A stretch of DNA of 64,000 bases, taken from the NCBI RefSeq assembly GCF_004357985.1, contig NZ_SMTF01000012.1:53671-117670 (forward strand). Reading direction: 5' to 3'. The stretch's first letter is position 1. Every line of letters begins with the position of its first letter. The notes under the pieces are model-generated. The model was given only the letters and a program-made list of their open reading frames with translations. It was not told where the DNA came from and searched no databases. This stretch comes from Luteimonas aestuarii. Lineage in GTDB: Bacteria > Pseudomonadota > Gammaproteobacteria > Xanthomonadales > Xanthomonadaceae. The position numbers and the translations under genes are program-made. This document shows, in pieces, positions 18,456 to 25,746 of the stretch.

Positions 18456-19184
18456 ATGAAGATCGTTATCGCCGACGACGAGCCGCTGGCGCGCGAGCGA
18501 CTGCGGTCGCTACTGGCCGACGAAGCCGGGGCCGAGGTGGTGGCGGAGGCGGGCGATGGCCATGCCGCGCTGCGCGCTTGCGCCGAGCACGACCCGGACC
18601 TGGTATTGCTGGACATCGCGATGCCGGGCATCGACGGCATGGAGACTGCGCGGCACCTGTCGGCGTTCGATCCGCAGCCGGCGGTGGTGTTCTGCACCGC
18701 CTACGACCAGCATGCGCTGTCGGCGTTCGAGGCCGCGGCGGTGGACTATCTAGTCAAGCCGGTGCGCCCGGAGCGCCTGGCCGCCGCGCTCGAGCGCGTG
18801 CGCACCTTCGCCGCCGGGCGCGAACGCACCCAGCCGCCCGGGGGCGGGCGCAAGCGCACCCACCTGTGTGCCCGCCTGCGCGGCAACCTGCGCCTGATCC
18901 CGATCGACGACGTGCGTTACCTGCAGGCCGAGGAAAAGTACGTGGTGGTGCACCACGCCCGCGGCGAGGACCTGATCGAGGAATCGCTGAAGTCGCTGGA
19001 GGACGAGTTCGGCGACCGCTTCGTGCGCATCCATCGCAATTGCCTGGTCGCGCGCCACGAACTGGTGGAACTCAAGCGCGATCCCGACGGCCACGTGCAT
19101 GCCATCCTGCGCCACGGCGACAAGCCGCTGGAAGTGAGCCGGCGCAGCGTGGCGCAGCTGCGGGATACGATCCGCCGGCTGTAG
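18456..19184 (+). CDS. LytTR response regulator, AlgR-like
   Basis: A 242 aa regulator. Residues 1-120 form a receiver domain (IVIADDEPLARERL, phosphoacceptor Asp in LVLLDIAMPGIDG at about residue 54, Thr in FCTAYD, Lys in YLVKP). Residues about 135-242 form a LytTR DNA-binding domain with RLIPIDDVRYLQAEEKYVVVH and RIHRNCLVARHEL. It most resembles AlgR. In Pseudomonas and many xanthomonads algR lies directly before hemC, as here, usually with the kinase gene algZ upstream. In this window an esterase gene takes that place, so the cognate kinase must be elsewhere or missing. Confidence 0.9.
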   Translation: MKIVIADDEPLARERLRSLLADEAGAEVVAEAGDGHAALRACAEHDPDLVLLDIAMPGIDGMETARHLSAFDPQPAVVFCTAYDQHALSAFEAAAVDYLVKPVRPERLAAALERVRTFAAGRERTQPPGGGRKRTHLCARLRGNLRLIPIDDVRYLQAEEKYVVVHHARGEDLIEESLKSLEDEFGDRFVRIHRNCLVARHELVELKRDPDGHVHAILRHGDKPLEVSRRSVAQLRDTIRRL

Positions 19185-19229
19185 GTGCCGCGCCGGGCAT
19201 GGCGTCCGGCGAGAGGCGATAATGCGCGC

Positions 19230-20150
19230 ATGGAACGCCTGCGCATCGCCACCCGCAAGAGCCCGCTCGCCCTCTGGCAGACCGAGCACGTCGCAGCGCG
19301 GCTGCGCGCGGCGTACCCCGGTCTGCGGGTCGAACTGGTGCCGTTGTCCACCCGAGGCGACGAGGTGCTGGATCGCTCGCTGGCCGCGATCGGCGGCAAG
19401 GGCCTGTTCCTCAAGGAACTGGAAGTGGCGATGCAGCGAGGCGAGGCCGACTGCGCGGTGCATTCGCTCAAGGACGTGCCGATGGAGCTGGAGCCGGGCT
19501 TCGCGCTGGCCGCGATCCTCGCACGCGCCGACCATGCCGATGCCTTCATCAGCCATCGTTTCGACGGCATCGACGGCCTGCCCGAAGGCGCGTGCGTGGG
19601 CACTTCGTCGCTGCGCCGCCAGGCGCAGTTGCGCGCGCGGCGGCCGGACCTGGTGCTGCGCGACCTGCGCGGCAACGTCAACACGCGCCTGGCCAAGCTC
19701 GATGCCGGCGATTACGACGCCATCGTGCTGGCGTGCGCGGGACTGGAACGGCTGGGCCTGCAGTCGCGCATCCGTGCGCGGCTGGATGCGCCGCAGTGGC
19801 TGCCCGCGCCGGCGCAGGGTGCGATCGCCATCGAATGCCGCGATGGCGACGTCGAAGCGCAGGGCCTGCTGTCGGTCCTCGATGATGCGCCCACGCGCAC
19901 CTGCGTCGAGGCCGAGCGTGCGATGAACCGCGCATTGCATGGCAGCTGTCACGTGCCGGTGGCGGCGCTGGCGCGACTCGAAGGCATGCGCCTGCACCTG
20001 CAGGGGTTGGTCGGATCGGCAGGCGATGGCCGCCTGGTGCGCGCAGAAGCCGAAGGCGATGCACTTTCTGCGGTGGCATTGGGTGAGTCTGTCGCGCACG
20101 CGCTGCTGCAGTCGGGCGCAGGGGAACTGCTGGGATCGGTGGCGGAATGA
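19230..20150 (+). CDS. hemC: Porphobilinogen deaminase (hydroxymethylbilane synthase) HemC
   Basis: A 306 aa enzyme that joins four porphobilinogen units into hydroxymethylbilane in haem synthesis. It starts [20 protein letters not shown]. Conserved parts include [31 protein letters not shown] (catalytic Asp), [23 protein letters not shown] and the cofactor-binding Cys in [18 protein letters not shown] 19230 is chosen because the family begins there; the frame is open from 19185. The gene follows the AlgR-like gene by 45 bases in the same direction. Confidence 0.97.
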   Translation: MERLRIATRKSPLALWQTEHVAARLRAAYPGLRVELVPLSTRGDEVLDRSLAAIGGKGLFLKELEVAMQRGEADCAVHSLKDVPMELEPGFALAAILARADHADAFISHRFDGIDGLPEGACVGTSSLRRQAQLRARRPDLVLRDLRGNVNTRLAKLDAGDYDAIVLACAGLERLGLQSRIRARLDAPQWLPAPAQGAIAIECRDGDVEAQGLLSVLDDAPTRTCVEAERAMNRALHGSCHVPVAALARLEGMRLHLQGLVGSAGDGRLVRAEAEGDALSAVALGESVAHALLQSGAGELLGSVAE

Positions 20151-20244
20151 CCGCGGCATGGTGACGGGAATGGATGCCGCATGGCGATGGGACTGGTGAG
20201 GAATCTGCCGTCGTCCCGGCGCTTGCTTGCGGCCCTTCGCGGGC

Positions 20245-20995
20245 TCAGCGGAAGGTGTAGACCAGGTCGAGCGTGGTCAGCGTGTCGGTGCGACGGATGC
20301 CGGCAGTCGTGTCGGCATCGCTGTTGTAGCGCGCTTGCAGACCCGCCTTGAGTGCGAAGGCCTCGTTCATCGCCACGGCCATGCCAAGGTCGTTCTGCGC
20401 GAAGGTGTTGTCGCTGCCTGACTCCGCCAGCAGCGTGTCGACCAGTGCCGTGTTCGCGGTGAGCTGGTGGCCGAGCACGGCCCTGGCGCGGACGATCACG
20501 CCGCTTTCGGTCTCGCCGGTGTCGGCTTCACGGGCGCGGCGGAAGCCGGGCCCGATTTCGGCCGGGAGCGTGGTGCGCTCGCGATCCACCAGTCTGCGGC
20601 CGTAGCCGATCGCCAGCGCGGCCTGGTAGTCGTAGGGCGAGAAGTCGTCGCCCTCGTAGCGCGTGCTGCTGACCACGAAGCTGCGGGCATCGAACTTGTA
20701 CGCACTCGATGCGCCCGGTTCGCAACGGTTGGCATTGAGGGCGTAGCGCGTCTCCGGCACGCCGTCGCCATCGAAGTCGCCGGGCACTTCGCCCTTCGCG
20801 CGCAGTGCAGCGGCGTGCCACTCGTGCGTGCGTTGAGGTTTTCCGAGCGTGCGTCGCCACGCGACAGGGCGAACCCGAGCTCGCCGGTGCCGGCCCAGCC
20901 CTCGGGCCAGGCGCGGCATCCTGCGCGTATGCCAGTGGTGAGGCGACGGCAGCGAGGATGGCGGTAGACAGGATCGTGGTCGCGGGATGACGCAT
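20245..20995 (-). pseudogene. DUF481 outer-membrane protein gene with two frameshifts
   Basis: The signal peptide MRHPATTILSTAILAAVASP is read in one frame from 20995. The next conserved piece, AWPEGWAGTGELGFALSRGD through ARSENLNA, is in a second frame. The remainder, from THEWHAAALRAKGEVPGDFD to the terminal LVYTF, is in a third frame ending at TGA 20245. The conserved pieces are in the order expected for a DUF481 (YdiY-like) barrel, but about ten residues between ENLNA and HEWH are also absent. The gene is thus disrupted near its start, around 20910 and 20835. Sequencing error could explain the first shift but not easily the missing segment. The next gene upstream is another DUF481 member. 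Confidence 0.75.
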
Positions 20996-21078
20996 GGAAA
21001 CTGCTGTCTGGTGGCAGCAAGCAACGGCTCGGCAAAAAAGGCCGAGCGTGCGGCCGTGGCAGCCGGGATGGTCCCGGC

Positions 21079-21762
21079 TCAGAACACGTAGCGCAGGCTC
21101 ATCGAGCCTTCGGTGTTGGTGATGCCGTTGCCGCCGTTGCCGGCGGTGTTGTGGCGCAGTTCGAAATCGCTGCGCAGCGACCACTGCGGCACCAGGTGCA
21201 GGTCGAAGCCGATGGTCTGGCGGACGAATGTGTTGGCGCGGCCGGTTTCGACGTGGGTGCGTTGCTGCAGGAAGGCACGGTTGCCGAAGCGCTGGGTGTA
21301 CAGCACGCTGCCGCGCGCGATCGGGCCTTCGGCCGCAGTGCCGTAATCCACGTAGGGCTGGATGCGGTAACCGGTACCCACCTCGATCTGCACGCGCGCA
21401 TCGGGACTGCGCACGGCTTCGTAGCCGTAGGTGGTGGCGATCCGGTCGTTGCGGCCGGTGTTGTAGAACCAGTCGCGGCGCGTGGCTGGCGAACGCAGGC
21501 CGATCACCCGGCGCGAAGACAGCTGCGGCAGGCTGGCGGGGGCGATGCGCTGGTAGCTGCCCGGCGCCGAGGTCGGTTGGATCGGGCCGCGTGCGGTGGG
21601 TCGCATCCACTCGGCATCCGCGCAGACCAGGCGGTAGCAGGGCAGCCGCAGCGACACCTGCCCAGCCGCCAGCGCGACCGCGGCGGGGCGGTCGGGCGCT
21701 TCGGGCAATGGGTGCAGGAAGACCGGCAATCCCGCGACTGCCAGCCACCAGGACGCGAACAT
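21079..21762 (-). CDS. DUF481-like outer membrane beta-barrel protein
   Basis: A 227 aa exported protein. A short hydrophobic leader (MFASWWLAVAGLPVFL) is followed by a soluble stretch and then about eight amphipathic strands, including RRDWFYNTGRNDRIATTYGY, QIEVGTGYRIQPYVDYG and QRTHVETGRANTFVRQTIG, ending SMSLRYVF with a terminal Phe. This strand pattern is that of the DUF481 family, found in outer membranes and sometimes salt-induced. ATG 21762 is preferred because GGGGAAATCC precedes it. A longer frame to 21795 is possible. The frameshifted DUF481 gene lies 83 bases downstream. Confidence 0.65.
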   Translation of the reverse strand: MFASWWLAVAGLPVFLHPLPEAPDRPAAVALAAGQVSLRLPCYRLVCADAEWMRPTARGPIQPTSAPGSYQRIAPASLPQLSSRRVIGLRSPATRRDWFYNTGRNDRIATTYGYEAVRSPDARVQIEVGTGYRIQPYVDYGTAAEGPIARGSVLYTQRFGNRAFLQQRTHVETGRANTFVRQTIGFDLHLVPQWSLRSDFELRHNTAGNGGNGITNTEGSMSLRYVF

Positions 21763-21852
21763 GGATTTCCCCGATGGAACCGGTTGCCGACCCATTATGC
21801 CGCACTGCAGCGAAGCCGGCAGCCATCGCCTGAATGGGGCTTTAGCCGGCGG

Positions 21853-22812
21853 TCAGTAGTACAGGGTCACCAGGTGCCGGGCCTGCGCGAAGAACAACCA
21901 GCGCTCGACCACGCTGCCGGCCAGCACCGCGAATGCCGTGAACCATAGCCACGCTGTCGCCGGACCGATGCCCAGCGACGCCAGCAGCAGCGCCAGTGCC
22001 GGACCGGCGACCAGCAGCGCGGTCGCCAGCCAGCGCAGGCGGTCGGCGTGCCGTCGTGCCACGACGAAGGCCATCTCGCGGGTGATGTAGTTCTGCTCGG
22101 TATGCGGGCGCTCGAACACGGATACTTCCCGTCCCGGCAGGCCGACGGCGGCACCGCGGGTGGCCGGCACGGGTTCGCCATCGATGCCGCGCCAGTACAG
22201 CCACTTCGCCACGGCCACCAGCAGGCCCAGTACGGCGATGGTGCCCAGCATCATCCGGGCGTCGCCGGCCACCGGCAGCAGCACGGCCATCAGCGCGAAC
22301 AGCAGGGCAAGCCCAGAGAGCATGGCGAACAGCAGGTACACCGGCAACACCAGCGGATGGCGCCAGGCGGGGATCGGCGGCAGCGACGCGTAGATCATCG
22401 CGGTGCAGGCCACGGTGGCCAGCGACAGCAGGGCGAGCAGCAGGCCCGAAACGCCCAGCAGCATCGCGCGGTCGGCGCCGGGTTCGACCCACAGCAAGAG
22501 CACGCCGATCGCCACCGCCGGCAGCATCGTCGCCAGCGCCAGCACGCCTTCGCGCGACAGCCACGAGGTGCGCCACTGCGACAGCGCCCGCCATGCACGG
22601 CCCGGCTTGCCGAGGTGGCCGAGCGAACTCAACAGCCCCGCCACCGCGAGCACCCACCCGAGCAGCAGTGCCCAGGCCTGCAATGCGTGCAGTGATTGCA
22701 TGGCGCCGGCGTTGGCATGCAGCAGGGCGATCGACAGGCCCAGCCACAGCAACAGGCCGAAACCGGCGCCGGACAGGGTGGTGAAGAAGATGACGGAAAG
22801 TGCCGGGTTCAC
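21853..22812 (-). CDS. soeC: Membrane anchor subunit of a molybdoenzyme complex (DmsC/SoeC-like)
   Basis: A 319 aa polytopic protein with eight to nine hydrophobic helices, starting MNPALSVIFFTTLSGAGFGL and matching the DmsC family throughout (SLGHLGKPGRAWRALSQWRTSWLSRE). Such subunits anchor the molybdenum and iron-sulfur subunits to the inner membrane and exchange electrons with quinone. It is the last gene of the cluster, 75 bases after soeB. If the complex is a SoeABC sulfite dehydrogenase, as argued for soeA, this subunit passes electrons from sulfite to ubiquinone. A DMSO-reductase role is the alternative. Confidence 0.85.
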   Translation of the reverse strand: MNPALSVIFFTTLSGAGFGLLLWLGLSIALLHANAGAMQSLHALQAWALLLGWVLAVAGLLSSLGHLGKPGRAWRALSQWRTSWLSREGVLALATMLPAVAIGVLLLWVEPGADRAMLLGVSGLLLALLSLATVACTAMIYASLPPIPAWRHPLVLPVYLLFAMLSGLALLFALMAVLLPVAGDARMMLGTIAVLGLLVAVAKWLYWRGIDGEPVPATRGAAVGLPGREVSVFERPHTEQNYITREMAFVVARRHADRLRWLATALLVAGPALALLLASLGIGPATAWLWFTAFAVLAGSVVERWLFFAQARHLVTLYY

Positions 22813-22887
22813 GACGGTCTCGACTGCAGCGCCCGCAGGCAGGGCGTGGGCGCGCGCGTGGAAGGTCGGCGGAAGTCGTGGTGCATG

Positions 22888-23673
22888 TCAGCGACTCAAC
22901 ACGCGCTGCAGCCACCGCGACACCAGGCCCGGCGCATCCGCCGGCGCCGATTGTGCGGCGCTGTCCGGAATGGCATCCCCGCCCGTGCGTCGCGGGCGCG
23001 GCGGCAGGTAGCGATTGACCGGCTGGTACCCCAGCTCCGGCATCAGCGCCACGCCTTCGCGCGCGGCCACCAGCTTGGACACGTCCGAATCGGGGTCGCC
23101 GAGGTCGCCGAAGTGCCGCGCCTTGGTCGGGCACGCCTGCACGCAGGCGGGCACGCGGTCGACGGGATCGAGGCGCTCGTTGTGGATGCGATCCACGCAC
23201 AGCGTGCATTTCTTCATCACGCCTTCCACTTCGGAGTACTCGCGCGCGCCGTACGGACAGGCCCACGAACACAGCTTGCAGCCGATGCACTTGTCCTCGT
23301 CCACCAGCACGATGCCGTCCTCGGCACGCTTGTAGCTGGCGCCGGTGGGACAGACGGTGACGCAGGCGGGGGTTTCGCAGTGCAGGCAACTGCGCGGGAA
23401 GTGCAGTGTCATCGCCGGTTGCAGCTGTGGCGCTTCCCCTGCGCCTGCCGTAGGCGGTTGGGGGCGCTCCGCCGCCACCTCGTAGCTGTGCACGCGGTTG
23501 AACCACACGCCCGACGGCTGCTTGCCGTAAGGCTGTTCGTCGGTCAGCGGACCGGCGATGCCGCCGGCGTTCCATTCCTTGCAACTGGTGGCGCAGGCAT
23601 GGCAGCCGACGCAGGTGTCGAGGTCGATCACCAGGCCCAGCTTCTTCTTCGACGGCGGCGGCAGCGCGGTCAT
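22888..23673 (-). CDS. soeB: Four-cluster ferredoxin subunit of the molybdoenzyme complex (SoeB/DmsB-like)
   Basis: A 261 aa protein with the four cysteine groups of DmsB-type subunits in order: CVGCHACATSC, CLHCETPACVTVCP, CIGCKLCSWACP and CTLCVDRI with ACVQACP. They would bind four iron-sulfur clusters that carry electrons between the molybdenum subunit and the membrane anchor. No export signal is seen, as expected for a cytoplasmic-side complex. ATG 23673 starts MTALPPPSKKK and overlaps the stop of the 77-residue membrane protein (ATGA). The frame extends upstream to 23724, inside that gene, and that extension is rejected. Confidence 0.9.
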   Translation of the reverse strand: MTALPPPSKKKLGLVIDLDTCVGCHACATSCKEWNAGGIAGPLTDEQPYGKQPSGVWFNRVHSYEVAAERPQPPTAGAGEAPQLQPAMTLHFPRSCLHCETPACVTVCPTGASYKRAEDGIVLVDEDKCIGCKLCSWACPYGAREYSEVEGVMKKCTLCVDRIHNERLDPVDRVPACVQACPTKARHFGDLGDPDSDVSKLVAAREGVALMPELGYQPVNRYLPPRPRRTGGDAIPDSAAQSAPADAPGLVSRWLQRVLSR

Positions 23674-23903
23674 GGCAGCTCGCGATGCCGCAGCAGGCCC
23701 GCGCCCCAGGCCGCCATGGCGCACGACAGCAGGAACACGAACGCGGCGCGCCAGCGCGGCGAGGGCGGTGCCGTCAGCATGCCGCGCGCTTCGCCCAGCG
23801 CCGGGAACGCAGAGGGATCGATGAACGCCCAGGCCGATACCGCCATGCCGGCCAGGCCGCCGCCCAGCATCAGGATGCGCAGCACGGTCATCAGCGTATT
23901 CAT
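23670..23903 (-). CDS. Small two-helix membrane protein coupled to soeB
   Basis: A 77 aa protein with two hydrophobic segments (about residues 5-30, LRILMLGGGLAGMAVSAWAF, and about 52-70, AAFVFLLSCAMAAWGAGLL). I do not recognise a family. The stop overlaps the soeB start as ATGA, so the two are probably translated together. Its position inside a five-gene molybdoenzyme operon suggests an accessory or assembly role, but this is inference only. Confidence 0.6.
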   Translation of the reverse strand: MNTLMTVLRILMLGGGLAGMAVSAWAFIDPSAFPALGEARGMLTAPPSPRWRAAFVFLLSCAMAAWGAGLLRHRELP

Positions 23904-23972
23904 GCCGACGGGCCCATGCCGATGGCGACTGGTGGATGCAAGGCGTTGCGATACAGAGGCACGGTCATCGGC

Positions 23973-25736
23973 TCAGAACGGGAAGTAACGCGGGATCAGC
24001 ACCACCGCCATCACGAAGAAGATCAGGTTCAACGGCACGCCGATCCTGAAGAAGTCCGAGAACCGGTAGCCGCCGGCGGTGTACACCATGGTGTTGGTCT
24101 GGTAGCCGACCGGCGTGGCGAAGCTGGTCGAGGCCGCGAACGCGACCGCCACCAGGAACGGTTTCGGATCGACCCCCATCACCCCCGCGGTGGCGATGGC
24201 GATGGGCGCGATCAGCACCGCCGAGGCGTTGTTGCTCATCATCTCGGTCATCACCGCGGTCAGCAGGTAGATGATCGCCAGCGTCAGCAGCGGATTGCCG
24301 TTGCCGATCAGGTCCAGCGCGCCCTGCGCGATCCAGTCTGCGCCGCCGGAGTTCTGCAGCGCGATGCCCAGCGGCAGCACGCCGGCCAGCAGCATGATCA
24401 CGCGCCAGTCGATGCCGCCATAGGCGTCTTCCGGCGTCAGCACGTTCACCGCGACGAGCGCCACGCAGCCCAGCAGCGCCGAGGCGACGATCGGCATGAT
24501 TTCGAAGGCCGACAGCGCGATCACCGCGACCATGATGCCGACCGAAAGGATCGCGCGGCGCGAATCCACCTCGCGCTTGGCGCGCCTGGTCAACAGCATC
24601 AGCCCCGGCTCCTGGCGCAGCGCATCCAGTGCGGCGGGCGTGCCGTCGACCAGCAGGATGTCGCCGACTTCCAGCGGGATGCGGTGCAGCGGGCGGCGCA
24701 GGCGCTCGTTCGGCCGCTGCAGCCCGTGCACGCGCAGCCGATAGGTATGCCCGAAGCGTAGCGACGCCATGGTGTGGCCGGCCAGGTGGGAGCCGGGCAC
24801 CACCATCAGCTCGGCGTGCACGCGGTCCGCGGCGGGATCGGCCACCAGATCCTTGGCCACCGGGTCGTAGTCGAGTTTCAGCTCCTTGCGCACCTTGTCG
24901 ATCGCGTTCCAGGCACCGCGCAGCAACAGGCGGTCGCCGGCCTGCACCTCGGTGGTCGACGGACTGTGCAGGGTCACGCTTTCGCGGACGATCTCGATGA
25001 TGTACACGTCGCCGCTGTCGAGCGGCAGCAGCTCATTGCCACGCTTGCCGATCAGCGACGACTTTTCCGGCACGTGAAGTTCGGTCAGGTAGCGGCCGCG
25101 GTGGCTGTCGTCGTCGGCATTGGGAATGCCATAGTCGGGCAGCAGGTAACGACGCGAGAACATCAGATACACCGTGCCCACCACCACGAACCAGATGCCC
25201 AGTGCGGTGAACTCGAACAGCGTGAACCCGGACAGGCCGTGCTGCACCGCCACCGAATGCACCAGCAGGTTGGTGGACGTGCCCACCAGCGTGCAGACGC
25301 CGCCGAACTGTGCCGCATAGGACAGCGGGATCAGCATCTTCGAAGGGGACTGCCCGGTGGCGGCCGCCGCCGCGATCACCAGCGGCAGGAACACCGCCAC
25401 GATCGCGGTGTTGTTGATGAAGGCCGAAGTGCCCGCCGCCAGCAGCATCATGGCCAGCGCGAACATCCATGGCCAACGGATGCGCGACAGCAGGTCGCCA
25501 AGGCCATTGAGGATGCCGCTGCGCGCAATGCCCGCACTGAGCACGAACATCGCCGCGACCGTCACCGTGGCCTCGCTGGCGAACCCGGACAACGCCTGCG
25601 CAGGCGTGACCAGCCCCAGGATCAGCACGCTGGCCAGCACCAGCATCGCCACCAGGTCGACCGGCAGCTTTTCGCTGATGAACAGGAACAAGGCCCCGGC
25701 CAGCACCAGGAACGTCAGCAGTAGTTGGATTTCCAT
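23973..25736 (-). CDS. SLC13/DASS-type permease with two RCK-C domains
   Basis: A 587 aa transporter. N-terminal and C-terminal hydrophobic halves (about 1-180 and 390-587) surround a soluble middle part with two TrkA-C/RCK-C modules (LTELHVPEKSSLIGKRGNEL and AELMVVPGSHLAGHTM). SNNASAVLIAPIAIA and NNTAIVAVFLP are the hairpin segments of the family. Such proteins carry sulfate, dicarboxylates or other anions across the inner membrane. It starts ten bases after the soeA stop, so it is in the same operon. A role as exporter of the sulfate product, or importer of a sulfur compound, is plausible but not shown. ATG 25736 (MEIQLLL) is chosen; the frame continues open into soeA. Confidence 0.85.
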   Translation of the reverse strand: MEIQLLLTFLVLAGALFLFISEKLPVDLVAMLVLASVLILGLVTPAQALSGFASEATVTVAAMFVLSAGIARSGILNGLGDLLSRIRWPWMFALAMMLLAAGTSAFINNTAIVAVFLPLVIAAAAATGQSPSKMLIPLSYAAQFGGVCTLVGTSTNLLVHSVAVQHGLSGFTLFEFTALGIWFVVVGTVYLMFSRRYLLPDYGIPNADDDSHRGRYLTELHVPEKSSLIGKRGNELLPLDSGDVYIIEIVRESVTLHSPSTTEVQAGDRLLLRGAWNAIDKVRKELKLDYDPVAKDLVADPAADRVHAELMVVPGSHLAGHTMASLRFGHTYRLRVHGLQRPNERLRRPLHRIPLEVGDILLVDGTPAALDALRQEPGLMLLTRRAKREVDSRRAILSVGIMVAVIALSAFEIMPIVASALLGCVALVAVNVLTPEDAYGGIDWRVIMLLAGVLPLGIALQNSGGADWIAQGALDLIGNGNPLLTLAIIYLLTAVMTEMMSNNASAVLIAPIAIATAGVMGVDPKPFLVAVAFAASTSFATPVGYQTNTMVYTAGGYRFSDFFRIGVPLNLIFFVMAVVLIPRYFPF

Positions 25737-25746
25737 GTCGTTGGGT

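Noticed and set aside
14690..18697. A 1335-codon open frame on the minus strand
   Set aside because: It is antisense to glnE, the esterase and the regulator gene, all of which have clear families. Long antisense frames are usual in GC-rich DNA.
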